A DNA stretch of 64,000 nucleotides from Embleya sp040629175 (GTDB lineage Bacteria; Actinomycetota; Actinomycetes; Streptomycetales; Streptomycetaceae). The notes beneath the pieces are model-generated. The model saw only the letters and a program-made list of their open reading frames with translations, did no database searches and had not been told where the DNA came from. The stretch covers positions 1 through 64,000 of the forward strand of contig NZ_JBEXUX010000037.1 in the NCBI RefSeq assembly GCF_040629175.1. The letters run 5' to 3'. The position numbers and the translations under genes were made by a program. Shown one piece after another: positions 55,278 to 63,112 of the stretch; within the stretch, counting starts at the first letter, position 1, and each line of letters opens with the position of its first letter.

Positions 55278-55999
55278 GTCGATCTCTCCCTACGGCCCCT
55301 CGACGCGGCCGAATGTGGGGGACGGGTGAGCCGGACCGGCGGCGCGGCAGGATCGGTCGGGTCGAACCTGTGGTGCCGGTGCGGAGACGGTGCCCCTGTC
55401 GGGTACGTGGGTACGGTCGTCCATCTCGACGCTCCCGCCGTGGATCGCGCGGCCCGATCGGGCCGACGGCCTGCCGGGACAAGTCTCGGGTGCCCGACGA
55501 CGAGGCCACAGGGCCGGACGCCCCGGGCGTACCAGGGTCGTGAGTCCCACGCCCGGGCTTCGCCGCCCGAGCCGGTCGTTCGCGCTCCACCGGCGGCGAT
55601 CCACCGGTCGGCGCGGGCGGCGACGTATCCCAGGATCGCACCGGCGAGGGGCATCAGCAGGTCTTCGACGGGCAGGGCACGTGTGCCCGGCCGGTCGCGC
55701 GGCATCGGTACGCACCCGCCGGCCGGTCCCGGGGCGGCGGAAACGGGGACGGTGATCGGCAATGCGCAGGCCGCGACCCAGTCGGCGCCGACGAGCAGCG
55801 TCGCGCCGACCGCGGCCGCGGTGACCGGGTCGGTGCCGGTGCCGGGTACGAGTCGTCGGGCGATGTGCGGCGCCGCGAGCGAGACGAACGAGTTGTCGGA
55901 ACCGGCGGAACAACCGCCGAGCAGCAGTGCGGTGAGGCAGAGGCAGACGAGGGCGACGGCGGCGGATTTGGGGGCGCGCATGGGGGTGTTGGCTTTCAC
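55274..55999 (-). pseudogene. Deletion-fusion remnant of an iron-siderophore ABC transporter
   Basis: The first 40 codons encode a lipoprotein signal peptide with lipobox LLGGC, as in siderophore-binding proteins. The frame then switches at once to a FecCD-type permease C-terminus: SFVSLAAPHIARRLVPGTGT, then AAAVGATLLVGADWVA and LPITVPVSAAPG. After about residue 95 the sequence is unrelated and Arg/Pro-rich. The simplest reading is that a deletion joined the start of a binding-protein gene to the end of a permease gene. An intact iron box lies 16 bp upstream. The stop overlaps the Acg gene start. Confidence 0.65.
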
Positions 56000-56012
56000 G
56001 GAAGCGAGAAAG

Positions 56013-56032
56013 TCAGGTAAGGCTTACCTTGC
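56013..56032. promoter_or_regulatory. Iron box (DmdR1/IdeR-type operator)
   Basis: TCAGGTAAGGCTTACCTTGC contains a perfect 15-bp palindrome, AGGTAAG-G-CTTACCT (56015-56029). It agrees closely with the actinobacterial iron-box consensus TTAGGTTAGGCTAACCTAA. It lies just upstream of the remnant siderophore-transport frame, as expected for an iron-repressed operon that has since lost its middle. Confidence 0.8.
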
Positions 56033-56214
56033 GAACCATTGGAAAGGCGATCGGGTGATACGGCGTCGTGCGGCCGGCTGCGGCGGGGTCGGATTCGGCT
56101 CGATTCCCTTTCGGGCAGGGCGAGTTCACCATCCGGCGTGGTCGCCTGACGGTGTTCCGATCATGGGGCGGGAGTCGGTCCCGCCCCGCCGACGGTGTGG
56201 GGTGGGCGGGTTGC

Positions 56215-56928
56215 TCAGGACCGACGTGCCCGCGCCGCCGCGGAGTTCGTGTCGTGGTCCGGGTCGCGCGGCAACAGCCCGTCGACCAACGCCCGCAGGC
56301 CCTGCGGGTGGATGTCCCGGGAGACCAACGTGGGCCAGCGGTCGGCGAGGGCGGCCAGGTGCGGCAGTCGAGCCGGGTCGACCTCACCGAGGATCGTGTC
56401 GCGCCGGATGGGCCGATGGGCGTCCTCGGCGCGGCGGCGCGCGGCATTGGCGCGGACCAGGATCTCGCCGACGGTGAAGTACCAGACGCCGCGGTAGAGA
56501 TCCACCGCCTCCTCCGGGGTGCACCCGCAGTCGACCGCGCCCGCCACGATCGCCTCGACCATCCACAGCGCCGATTCGCCGATCACGTCGTCGGCGGTGA
56601 GGACCTCGACGATCCACGGCCGGTCCGCCAACACGTCGTGCATGAGGGTCGCGGCGGCGAGGATGCGCCCCCGGGGGTCGTCCGGGAGTTCGGGGCGCAC
56701 GATCGTGTCGGCGTAGTCGCTCAGCAACTGCGCCAGGAGGTCGTGCCGGTCGCGGAAGTGGTGGTAGAGCGTGGTCGGCGCGGCGCCGGCCTCCGCGGCC
56801 AGGCGGCGCATGGTCAGCTTGTCCCAGCCGTCCCGGTCGACGAGCCGACGGGCCGCGGTCATGATCTGCGCGCGGGAGGTCCGGGGCGGGCGACCGGTAC
56901 GGCCGGAAGACGAGGCAGGCGGTGGCAT
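56215..56928 (-). CDS. TetR-family repressor next to a cupin gene
   Basis: A 237-residue TetR regulator. The helix-turn-helix is KLTMRRLAAEAGAAPTTLYH followed by HFRDRHDLLAQLL, and the C-terminal domain resembles the TetR_C group of AcrR-type regulators. It is divergent from the cupin gene, and the 145-bp intergenic region contains a 30-bp perfect palindrome that is probably its operator, giving autoregulation and control of the cupin gene. Confidence 0.9.
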   Translation of the reverse strand: MPPPASSSGRTGRPPRTSRAQIMTAARRLVDRDGWDKLTMRRLAAEAGAAPTTLYHHFRDRHDLLAQLLSDYADTIVRPELPDDPRGRILAAATLMHDVLADRPWIVEVLTADDVIGESALWMVEAIVAGAVDCGCTPEEAVDLYRGVWYFTVGEILVRANAARRRAEDAHRPIRRDTILGEVDPARLPHLAALADRWPTLVSRDIHPQGLRALVDGLLPRDPDHDTNSAAARARRS

Positions 56929-57018
56929 CGCCCCATGATGGCGGCTTCCGCGATCCCGGGCGAACCGCGGCGGCCGACCCGGGCCCGCGCGCGAGATCGA
57001 CAGTCGCGCGACGCCGGT

Positions 57019-57048
57019 GATACTTTCCGAACATGTTCGGAAAGTATC
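57019..57048. promoter_or_regulatory. 30-bp perfect palindrome, operator candidate
   Basis: The left arm is GATACTTTCCGAACA and the right arm is its exact reverse complement, TGTTCGGAAAGTATC, with no spacer. It lies between the divergent TetR and cupin genes, 26 bp before the cupin ATG, so a bound repressor dimer or dimer pair would block the cupin promoter and ribosome access. It is unlike the SOS box, whose half-sites are spaced by 4 bp. Confidence 0.8.
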
Positions 57049-57073
57049 GCGCGACCGACGGAAGGACCGCCCG

Positions 57074-57487
57074 ATGGCGATGAACGCGACCACCCCCCTC
57101 GACCTGTTCGACTCCGTGATCCAACTTCGAGAGGGCGGCACGATCGACGCGAGGCCACGACGGGGCCTCGGGGATCCCGGCCTGTGGACGGTGACGGCCT
57201 TCCACGCCGCGGACGACCGCGCGGTGCACGCCGACGTATGGGAACAACACCCCGACGGCCAGGAAGTCCTGTGCCTGCTCTCCGGAATCGTGCACGTCCA
57301 CCTGCGCGACCACGACAGCGGCAGCGAACCGGTCGCGACCCTGACCGCGGGCACGTCCTACATCGTCCCGGCCGGCCGCTGGCATCGCCTGACCGTCGAG
57401 GAACCGGGCGACCTGCTGGTCATCACCCCACGCACCAACACCCGCCACGAACGCATGCAGCCCGCCGACGAAACCCGACAGCCGTAG
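57074..57487 (+). CDS. Single-domain cupin protein
   Basis: A 137-residue protein with one cupin barrel. The first motif resembles HADVWEQHPDGQEVLCLLSG and the second is GTSYIVPAGRWHRLTVEEPG, with His and Glu positions that could hold a metal ion. Such small cupins act as dioxygenases, isomerases or sensors; the substrate is unknown. GGAAGGA lies 9 bases upstream of the ATG. Expression is probably controlled by the divergent TetR through the palindrome upstream. Confidence 0.85.
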   Translation: MAMNATTPLDLFDSVIQLREGGTIDARPRRGLGDPGLWTVTAFHAADDRAVHADVWEQHPDGQEVLCLLSGIVHVHLRDHDSGSEPVATLTAGTSYIVPAGRWHRLTVEEPGDLLVITPRTNTRHERMQPADETRQP

Positions 57488-57620
57488 CGGTCCCTCGGGC
57501 GCCCACCGGGCCCTCGCCCAAGCCCGGGTCGGCGGCGTACTCGCCTCGTGCAACGGCCGCGACGACACCACCGACCACCGCCCCGACCACCACACGATCG
57601 GGACGCCGGACCCGTGGACC

Positions 57621-58175
57621 TCAGCCGAAAAAGCTCGCCGGGGAAGTCGGCGTCTCGGGCTGCGCCAGATAGCCGGCGACGGTGCAGTGCAAGGGACCGA
57701 ACCTGTTCGGCGAGTCGAGTTGGTGGAAGCTGACGTCGACCTCGGTGGGGGCCCGACCACCCGGGACGCGGGCGTTGGCCGCAGTGCAGACGAGTTGGTG
57801 GATCGCCTCCACGGGCACCTGGGCGGCGTCCACGGGCAGCGTGAGCGTGACGCTGCCGTTGCCGGTGTCGACGCCGACCCGGCCGACCAGATCCGCGAGG
57901 GCGCTCATCAGTCCCTGTCGACGTTCGGCCTCGGTCGGTCCCTTCAACAGCAGGGTGATCGCTTCGCCCGGGTCGACAGGCGTTTCGGTGGGCCGGGACA
58001 CCGCTTGCACACCGGCGAAAGACACGAAGAACAGGCGGACCCGGTCGGGGACGGCGCCGATTTGCGGAACACCGCTGGCCGGGGGCCCGACTCCGTGTGG
58101 CGTCGTGGTGGAGATGCCGCATCCGGCGACGAGGGCGGCCACGAGAGCGGCGACCACGGTGGTGGGGAGCTTCAC
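57621..58175 (-). CDS. GerMN-domain lipoprotein of a two-component operon
   Basis: A 184-residue lipoprotein with signal peptide and lipobox LVAGC near residue 19. The mature part carries a GerMN domain (VRLFFVSFAGVQAV, then LLLKGPTEAERRQGLMSALA and VTLTLPVDAAQVP), the fold also found in LpqB, the lipoprotein partner of the MtrA/MtrB system. The GTG start overlaps the histidine kinase stop by 4 bp, with GGAGG upstream. It may modulate the sensor kinase from outside the membrane. Confidence 0.85.
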   Translation of the reverse strand: MKLPTTVVAALVAALVAGCGISTTTPHGVGPPASGVPQIGAVPDRVRLFFVSFAGVQAVSRPTETPVDPGEAITLLLKGPTEAERRQGLMSALADLVGRVGVDTGNGSVTLTLPVDAAQVPVEAIHQLVCTAANARVPGGRAPTEVDVSFHQLDSPNRFGPLHCTVAGYLAQPETPTSPASFFG

Positions 58176-59758
58176 TGATCCTCCGGACGTTCGTGTCCGA
58201 CCTCGCCCGACGACGCGGGCTCGCCGTCGTGATCGGCTCCGGCTGCGCCGATGCCGTCGAGGTGTCGGGGAGCCGACACGGCGGCCGGCGGTGCGAGTGG
58301 GAGTTCGATGGTGAACACGGTGCCCTCGCCCGCGGTGGAGGCCGCCCGCAGGGTACCGCCGTGCAGGTGGATGTTCTCGCGGGCGATGGCAAGTCCCAGG
58401 CCGCTGCCGTCGGATCGGGTCCGGGCCGAGTCGGCTTTGTAGAAGCGGTCGAAGATGTGCGCGAGCACGGCCGGATCGATGCCGGGACCGTGGTCGACGA
58501 CGTCGAGCACGATCCGGTCGCCGGCGCGGCGCAGCACGACCCGGACGGGGCCGCCGCCGTGCCGCAGCGCGTTGCCGACCAGGTTGGCGAGGGCGACGTC
58601 GAAGCGTCGAGGGTCCAGGACGGCGCGGATCCCGTCGGGGAGTTCGGTGTCGACCCGGTCGCTCCAGCCGCGGGCTCGCAGGGTCCGGCGTACCGAGGTG
58701 GAGACGTCGACCTCGTCGGTGTGCAGGGTGGCGGCGCCCGCGTCGAAGCGGGAGATCTCCATGAGGTCGTCGACCATGCGCGCGAGTTTGCGGGTCTCCT
58801 CGGCCACCAGTCGGAGCGCTTCGGAGGTGTCGGGGTCCAGATGGGCGGTGTCCTCGTCGAGGACCTCGGTGACGGCGACCATCGCCGCGAGGGGGGTGCG
58901 CAGTTCGTGGGAGACGTCGGCGGCGAACCGGCGGGCACCGGCTTCGAGGCGGCGCAGTTCGGTGGCGTCGCGTTCGATGGTGTCGGCCATCGTGTTGAAC
59001 GTCGCGGTCAGGTCCGCGAGTTCGTCGTTGCCGCGGACGGGGATGCGGGTGTCGAGGTCGCCCTCGGTGATGCGGTGGGCTCCCGCGCGGAGCCGCCGTA
59101 CCGGGCGAAGGACGTGCGCGGCGGCGAAGAGCGCCGGGACGAGGGCGAGGCCGACGGCGGGGAGCGCGCCGTAGCGGGCCGCGGTGACCAGGGCGTGGAT
59201 GTCGGCTTGCTCGCCACGCAGGGACATTTCGGCGTACACCACGATCCGGGTGGGGGTGTCGTCGTGCCCCGCGTGCAGGATCGGCATCCCGATGACCAGC
59301 CACGGGCCGTCGGGGCGCGCGACGCGCTGGGCCACCGCGCCGTTCTCCCGCAACACCGCGGAGCGCAGGGCCGCGGTGATCGCGCCGGGATCGCCGGGCG
59401 CCTCGGCGGGGACGAGTGGGCCGTCCTGGTACGAGACGTGCGTGTGCCAGTCGCGCGGGGTGCCCGCGCGGTCGAGCAGGACGGTCAGCCCCAGCAGGCT
59501 CTCCGTGCTGGGCGGATACGGCAGGTCGGGTGCACGCGAGTCGAGTTGGGCGCGCAGTTCGTCGGTCGCGGCGCTCTGGGTGCGGTCCAGGATCGCGTCG
59601 CGGGCCTTGTCGTACGTCAGCGCGGAGGTGATCAGGGCGCTGAACGCGGCGACGAGGAGAAAGGCGACGACCAGCCGGGGACGAAGACCCCGCAGCGACC
59701 ACCGGCGTCCGAGGGTTCGCGGCGACCGGGACGCGGAACGCGCGGCGGAGGCGGTCAC
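58172..59758 (-). CDS. Sensor histidine kinase
   Basis: A 528-residue membrane histidine kinase. One transmembrane helix lies near residues 30-50 and a second near 200-220, with an extracytoplasmic sensor domain between them. These are followed by HAMP (VRRLRAGAHRITEGDLDTRI), the phospho-acceptor region FAADVSHELRTPLAAM, the N-box NLVGNALRHGGG and the G-boxes VDHGPGID and GSGLGLAIAREN. It would phosphorylate the response regulator encoded just upstream. The arrangement resembles the Streptomyces CseB/CseC and MtrA/MtrB-type systems, but I do not assign it to either. GTG start overlapping the regulator gene. Confidence 0.94.
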   Translation of the reverse strand: MTASAARSASRSPRTLGRRWSLRGLRPRLVVAFLLVAAFSALITSALTYDKARDAILDRTQSAATDELRAQLDSRAPDLPYPPSTESLLGLTVLLDRAGTPRDWHTHVSYQDGPLVPAEAPGDPGAITAALRSAVLRENGAVAQRVARPDGPWLVIGMPILHAGHDDTPTRIVVYAEMSLRGEQADIHALVTAARYGALPAVGLALVPALFAAAHVLRPVRRLRAGAHRITEGDLDTRIPVRGNDELADLTATFNTMADTIERDATELRRLEAGARRFAADVSHELRTPLAAMVAVTEVLDEDTAHLDPDTSEALRLVAEETRKLARMVDDLMEISRFDAGAATLHTDEVDVSTSVRRTLRARGWSDRVDTELPDGIRAVLDPRRFDVALANLVGNALRHGGGPVRVVLRRAGDRIVLDVVDHGPGIDPAVLAHIFDRFYKADSARTRSDGSGLGLAIARENIHLHGGTLRAASTAGEGTVFTIELPLAPPAAVSAPRHLDGIGAAGADHDGEPASSGEVGHERPEDQ

Positions 59759-60462
59759 AGCGGACCGAAGCGGTAACCGAATCCGCGGACCGTCTGCACG
59801 TAGCGGGGTCGGCGCGGGTCGTCCTCGACCTTTCCGCGCAGGCGCAGCACACACGCGTCGACCAACCGGGCGTCCCCGGCGTAGCTGTGCTCCCAGACAC
59901 GTTCGAGGAGGAGGTCGCGGCTGTACACGCGCCCGGAGGAGGCGGACAGGTACAGCAGCAGTTTGAGTTCGGAGGGCGCGAGCGTGAGCTCGGTTCCGTT
60001 CTTGGACACGATGAGCGCGGCCCGGTCGATCGTCAGATCGCCGTACCGGTCGACCTGCGGCGCCATCGGGTCCGCGACGGTGGCGTCCTCGGCGTCGGCG
60101 GGAACGGCGCGGCGCAGGGCCGCCTTGACGCGGGCGCCCAGGACCTCGCCGCCGGCCGGCTTGACGACGTAGTCGTCCGCGCCCGCCTCCAGGCCGACCA
60201 CGACGTCGATGTCGTCGCCGCGAGCGGTGAGGATGATGATCGGGAGTTGGTGTCGCTCCCGGATCCGGCGGCACACCTCCAGGCCGTTCATGCCCGGCAA
60301 CATCAGGTCCAGCAGGACGAGATCGGGGCGAAAGTCCTCCAGGGTGGCGAGTCCGGCCTCCCCGGTGGGCGCGACGGCGACCTCGTGGCCGCGCCGCCGA
60401 AGCGCGATACCGACGCCCCTTTGGACTGCGGGATCGTCTTCGATAAGCAATACGCGTGGCAT
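59755..60462 (-). CDS. OmpR-family response regulator
   Basis: A 235-residue response regulator. The receiver domain has IEDD near residue 7, the phosphorylated Asp52 in LLDLMLPG, Thr79 and Lys101 in VVKPAGG. The OmpR/PhoB DNA-binding domain has LTLAPSELKLLLYLSASSGR and the ending YVQTVRGFGYRFGP. The segment VVGLEAGADDYV resembles CseB. An in-frame GTG at 60492 is an alternative start. It heads the three-gene unit with the sensor kinase and the GerMN lipoprotein. Confidence 0.94.
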   Translation of the reverse strand: MPRVLLIEDDPAVQRGVGIALRRRGHEVAVAPTGEAGLATLEDFRPDLVLLDLMLPGMNGLEVCRRIRERHQLPIIILTARGDDIDVVVGLEAGADDYVVKPAGGEVLGARVKAALRRAVPADAEDATVADPMAPQVDRYGDLTIDRAALIVSKNGTELTLAPSELKLLLYLSASSGRVYSRDLLLERVWEHSYAGDARLVDACVLRLRGKVEDDPRRPRYVQTVRGFGYRFGPL

Positions 60463-60807
60463 GGTGGTGACAATTCCCTGCTGAGTCGTCACGGCGGATC
60501 ATAAGGATTACGGGGGTTGTGTCCGGGCCGTCCGAAGACCGTGTGGTGCGGCAATGGACGGCAGGCAGCGGTGCCCTTCGACTTTACGACGGATTGCGGG
60601 GTGCCGGTCCCGTGCCGAACCGGTCGGCGGGCGGGTCGGCGCCTGTTTGCGCGGCTCAGGGCCTCGTTGACCACCGTATGGTCCCGGGATGACGGATCCG
60701 TGCGCGATATGTGACGAGACGATGACAGCCTCCGGTTTCGATATCCGAACGTGTTTGGCTCGGCGAGCAGTCGAACGAAGACCCGGGATATCGAGACAGG
60801 AATACCC
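60463..60807. other. Divergent region between the response regulator and a polysaccharide deacetylase gene
   Basis: A 345-bp stretch. It contains two copies of TCGATATCC in opposite orientation (60738-60746 and the reverse complement at 60786-60794), just before the deacetylase start. These could be binding sites for the divergent response regulator. No gene was seen. Confidence 0.35.
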
Positions 60808-61626
60808 ATGACGATCGGTGGAATACGTCGCGGCGACATCGCGAGGGGCGCGGGTGCGGCAATAGCCCTCGTCGTGACCGCGGCCGCCCTCACGAGTTGC
60901 GGTGGCGGCTCCGACACAGCGGCGAACCGACGCGTCGGCGGCACCCACCAGGCGGCCCGCCCGGTGCCGGGCGCCGCCGATGTCGAATCGCCGACCGGCC
61001 CGGGTCCGAAGGAGAGCGGCAAGGTCGATCCATCGATCTCGCGGCACTCGGAGGACGGCGGCAAGTCGGTCAACCTCACCCTCGACGACGGCCCGGACGG
61101 CGTGTGGACGCCCCGCTTCCTGGATCTGCTCGAAAAGCACAAGGCCAAGGCCGTGTTCTGCGTCCTGGGGCCCAACGCCAAGGCCAACCCCGAACTGCTG
61201 GGCAGGATCGTCGACGCCGGCCACCGCCTGTGCAACCACTCGGTGCATCACGACACCGGCATGGACAAGAAGCCCGTCGACTACCAGACGCAGGAGATCC
61301 TCGACGCCAAGAACATGATCGACCAGGCGTCCGGAGGCCGACGGATCTGGTACTACCGCGCACCCGGTGGCGCGTTCACCCCGGAAAGCCGCCGGATCGC
61401 CGCCGATCACGGCATGCGCCCCCTCGGTTGGAACGTCGACCCGAGCGACTACCAGCGCCCCGGAGTCGACGCCATCGTCACCCGCGTCCAACAACAACTG
61501 ACCAAGGGCCCCACCGTTTTGATGCACGACGGGGGCGGCAATCGCGAACAGTCCTTTCAGGCGCTCGAGAAGCTCCTGACGTGGTTCGACGAACAGGGTT
61601 ACCGCTACAGCTTCCCGCAGGCGTGA
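60808..61626 (+). CDS. Polysaccharide deacetylase (NodB family) lipoprotein
   Basis: A 272-residue secreted enzyme with signal peptide and lipobox LTSC near residue 31. The NodB catalytic motifs are present: LTLDDGPD (catalytic Asp and metal Asp), CNHSVHHD (metal-binding His pair), YYRAPGG, GWNVDPSDY and VLMHDGGG. It would remove acetyl groups from peptidoglycan or another N-acetylated polymer at the cell surface. AGACAGGA lies upstream of the ATG. It converges on the acyltransferase gene, with a perfect hairpin between. Confidence 0.92.
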   Translation: MTIGGIRRGDIARGAGAAIALVVTAAALTSCGGGSDTAANRRVGGTHQAARPVPGAADVESPTGPGPKESGKVDPSISRHSEDGGKSVNLTLDDGPDGVWTPRFLDLLEKHKAKAVFCVLGPNAKANPELLGRIVDAGHRLCNHSVHHDTGMDKKPVDYQTQEILDAKNMIDQASGGRRIWYYRAPGGAFTPESRRIAADHGMRPLGWNVDPSDYQRPGVDAIVTRVQQQLTKGPTVLMHDGGGNREQSFQALEKLLTWFDEQGYRYSFPQA

Positions 61627-61709
61627 ACCTGCTTCGACGACCGACACGGCCCGCCCCGGCCCGCGACACGCGCGCCCCGCCCCGGTGTGCGCGCCCCCCC
61701 GAACCAAGC

Positions 61710-61737
61710 GGCCGGCCGGTCAAGCGACCGGCCGGCC
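61710..61737. terminator. Bidirectional terminator hairpin
   Basis: A 12-bp perfect stem, GGCCGGCCGGTC and GACCGGCCGGCC, with an AAGC loop. It lies between convergent genes ending at 61626 and 61752, so it can serve both strands. Confidence 0.85.
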
Positions 61738-61751
61738 TCCTCGTGGAACTC

Positions 61752-63014
61752 TCAATACCCGTCCGTGAGTCGGGTGACATCCACGGAGGTCGCGCCGCTC
61801 TTCGGCTCCGGTATGCCCGCCCACAGGGCCGCCAGCGCGGCGAACGTGGCCACCAGGGCGACGGCGCCGGTCCGCCCATGCGCCCAACGGGCCCGAAAGC
61901 GGATCGGATCCTCGACCAGGAACTTGGAAAGTACGGCGGCGGCAACGGAAACGGCCACGACGACAGCCGTCCGCCCCCACCCCGAGAAGCCGAGGCGTTC
62001 CTCGTCCAGCAGCAGATAGACCGGCCAGTGCCACAGGTAGAGGCTGTACGAGATCAGACCGGTCCAGCGCAGCGCAGCGCCGCCCAGGACCCGGCCGACG
62101 GGGCTGCCCGGCGCCCGGGTGAGGCAGGAGATGAGGAGGGCGGCGGCCAGCGCGTGCAGGAACATTCCCCCCTGGAACAGTGAGGGGGAATCCTCGCCGT
62201 CGGCCAGGACCCAGTACCCGCCGATGCCGCACACCAGGGCCAACGAGAGCCACCCGGCCGGGCGCTCGCCCAGTCGGGCCACGGCGCGAGTGGCCGGTCC
62301 GGTGGCCATCACAGCGCCCAACAGCAGGGAGAAGGCACGAGTGTCGGTGCCTTCGTACACCCGGGTACTGTCGATCGGATCGGCGAGATGGAGCATCAGG
62401 GCCAGCGAGGCGAGAGCTCCCGTCGCCGCGACGACGGCGACGTTTCGGCCCGCGTTCCGGCCCCGGGCCACCAGAACCAGGAGCAGCGGCCAGAACAGAT
62501 AGAACTGCTCCTCGACGGCGATGCTCCACAGATGGCTGAAGACGCGGGTGTCGCCGGAGTTCCAGTAGCCCATCCGGTCCGCGATGAAGTGCCAGTTGGC
62601 GAGGTTCGCCACCACCCACGGACCGTCGTCGAGCGCGTTGCGGATCAGCGCGGGCGAGCCGAAGGCCCACACCAGCAACGAGGTACCGGACACCATGGCG
62701 GCGAGCGCGGGCAGGAGGCGGCGCGCCCGCCGGCCCCAGAACGCGATGAGGTTGATGCGGCCGTTCCCGGCCGCCGCCTCCTTGAGCAGCAGTCCGGTGA
62801 TCAGGAACCCGGACAGCACGAAGAACAGGTCGACGCCCAGGAAGCCGCCGCCGAAGTTTCCGGCGTGAAAGAGCAACACCGCCGCGACGGCCACACCGCG
62901 CAGACCGTCCAGCGGTCCGATGTGCGCTTTGACGGAGGTGAGCGGGCTCTTGGGCGTCGCGGACGGCGTGGGAACCCGCCGATGGATACGCCGAGGGGAA
63001 GTCTGCGCAGGCAT
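61752..63014 (-). CDS. Acyltransferase-3 family membrane protein (OafA-like)
   Basis: A 420-residue membrane protein with about ten helices. It has the family motifs IGPLDGLRGVAVAAVLLFHA (catalytic His), GFLGVDLFFVLSGFLITGLL, FWGRRARRLLPAL and FSHLWSIAVEEQFYLFWPL. These proteins transfer acetyl or other acyl groups onto surface sugars. The upstream gene on the same strand encodes an SGNH lipoprotein, the domain often fused or paired with this family. GGAGAAAT lies before the ATG. A hairpin separates the two genes, so they may be transcribed separately. Confidence 0.93.
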   Translation of the reverse strand: MPAQTSPRRIHRRVPTPSATPKSPLTSVKAHIGPLDGLRGVAVAAVLLFHAGNFGGGFLGVDLFFVLSGFLITGLLLKEAAAGNGRINLIAFWGRRARRLLPALAAMVSGTSLLVWAFGSPALIRNALDDGPWVVANLANWHFIADRMGYWNSGDTRVFSHLWSIAVEEQFYLFWPLLLVLVARGRNAGRNVAVVAATGALASLALMLHLADPIDSTRVYEGTDTRAFSLLLGAVMATGPATRAVARLGERPAGWLSLALVCGIGGYWVLADGEDSPSLFQGGMFLHALAAALLISCLTRAPGSPVGRVLGGAALRWTGLISYSLYLWHWPVYLLLDEERLGFSGWGRTAVVVAVSVAAAVLSKFLVEDPIRFRARWAHGRTGAVALVATFAALAALWAGIPEPKSGATSVDVTRLTDGY

Positions 63015-63036
63015 GGGGTATTTCTCCGAAAGACGC

Positions 63037-63068
63037 GGGGCGGAACGAGCCCGGGCCCGTTCCGCCCC
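63037..63068 (-). terminator. Hairpin between SGNH and acyltransferase genes
   Basis: An 11-bp perfect stem, GGGGCGGAACG and CGTTCCGCCCC, around a ten-base loop that is itself GC-rich. It lies 45 bp after the SGNH gene stop and just before the acyltransferase ribosome binding site, so it would end or attenuate the upstream transcript. Confidence 0.7.
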
Positions 63069-63112
63069 TCGATCGTGTTGGCCGGGGAGGCGAGCGCGTC
63101 GCCCGGGGTCGA

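Noticed and set aside
57019..57048. LexA/SOS box reading of the GAACATGTTC core
   Set aside because: Half-sites are spaced by 2 bp rather than the 4 bp of actinobacterial SOS boxes, and the genes beside it have no DNA-damage role. A TetR operator fits better.
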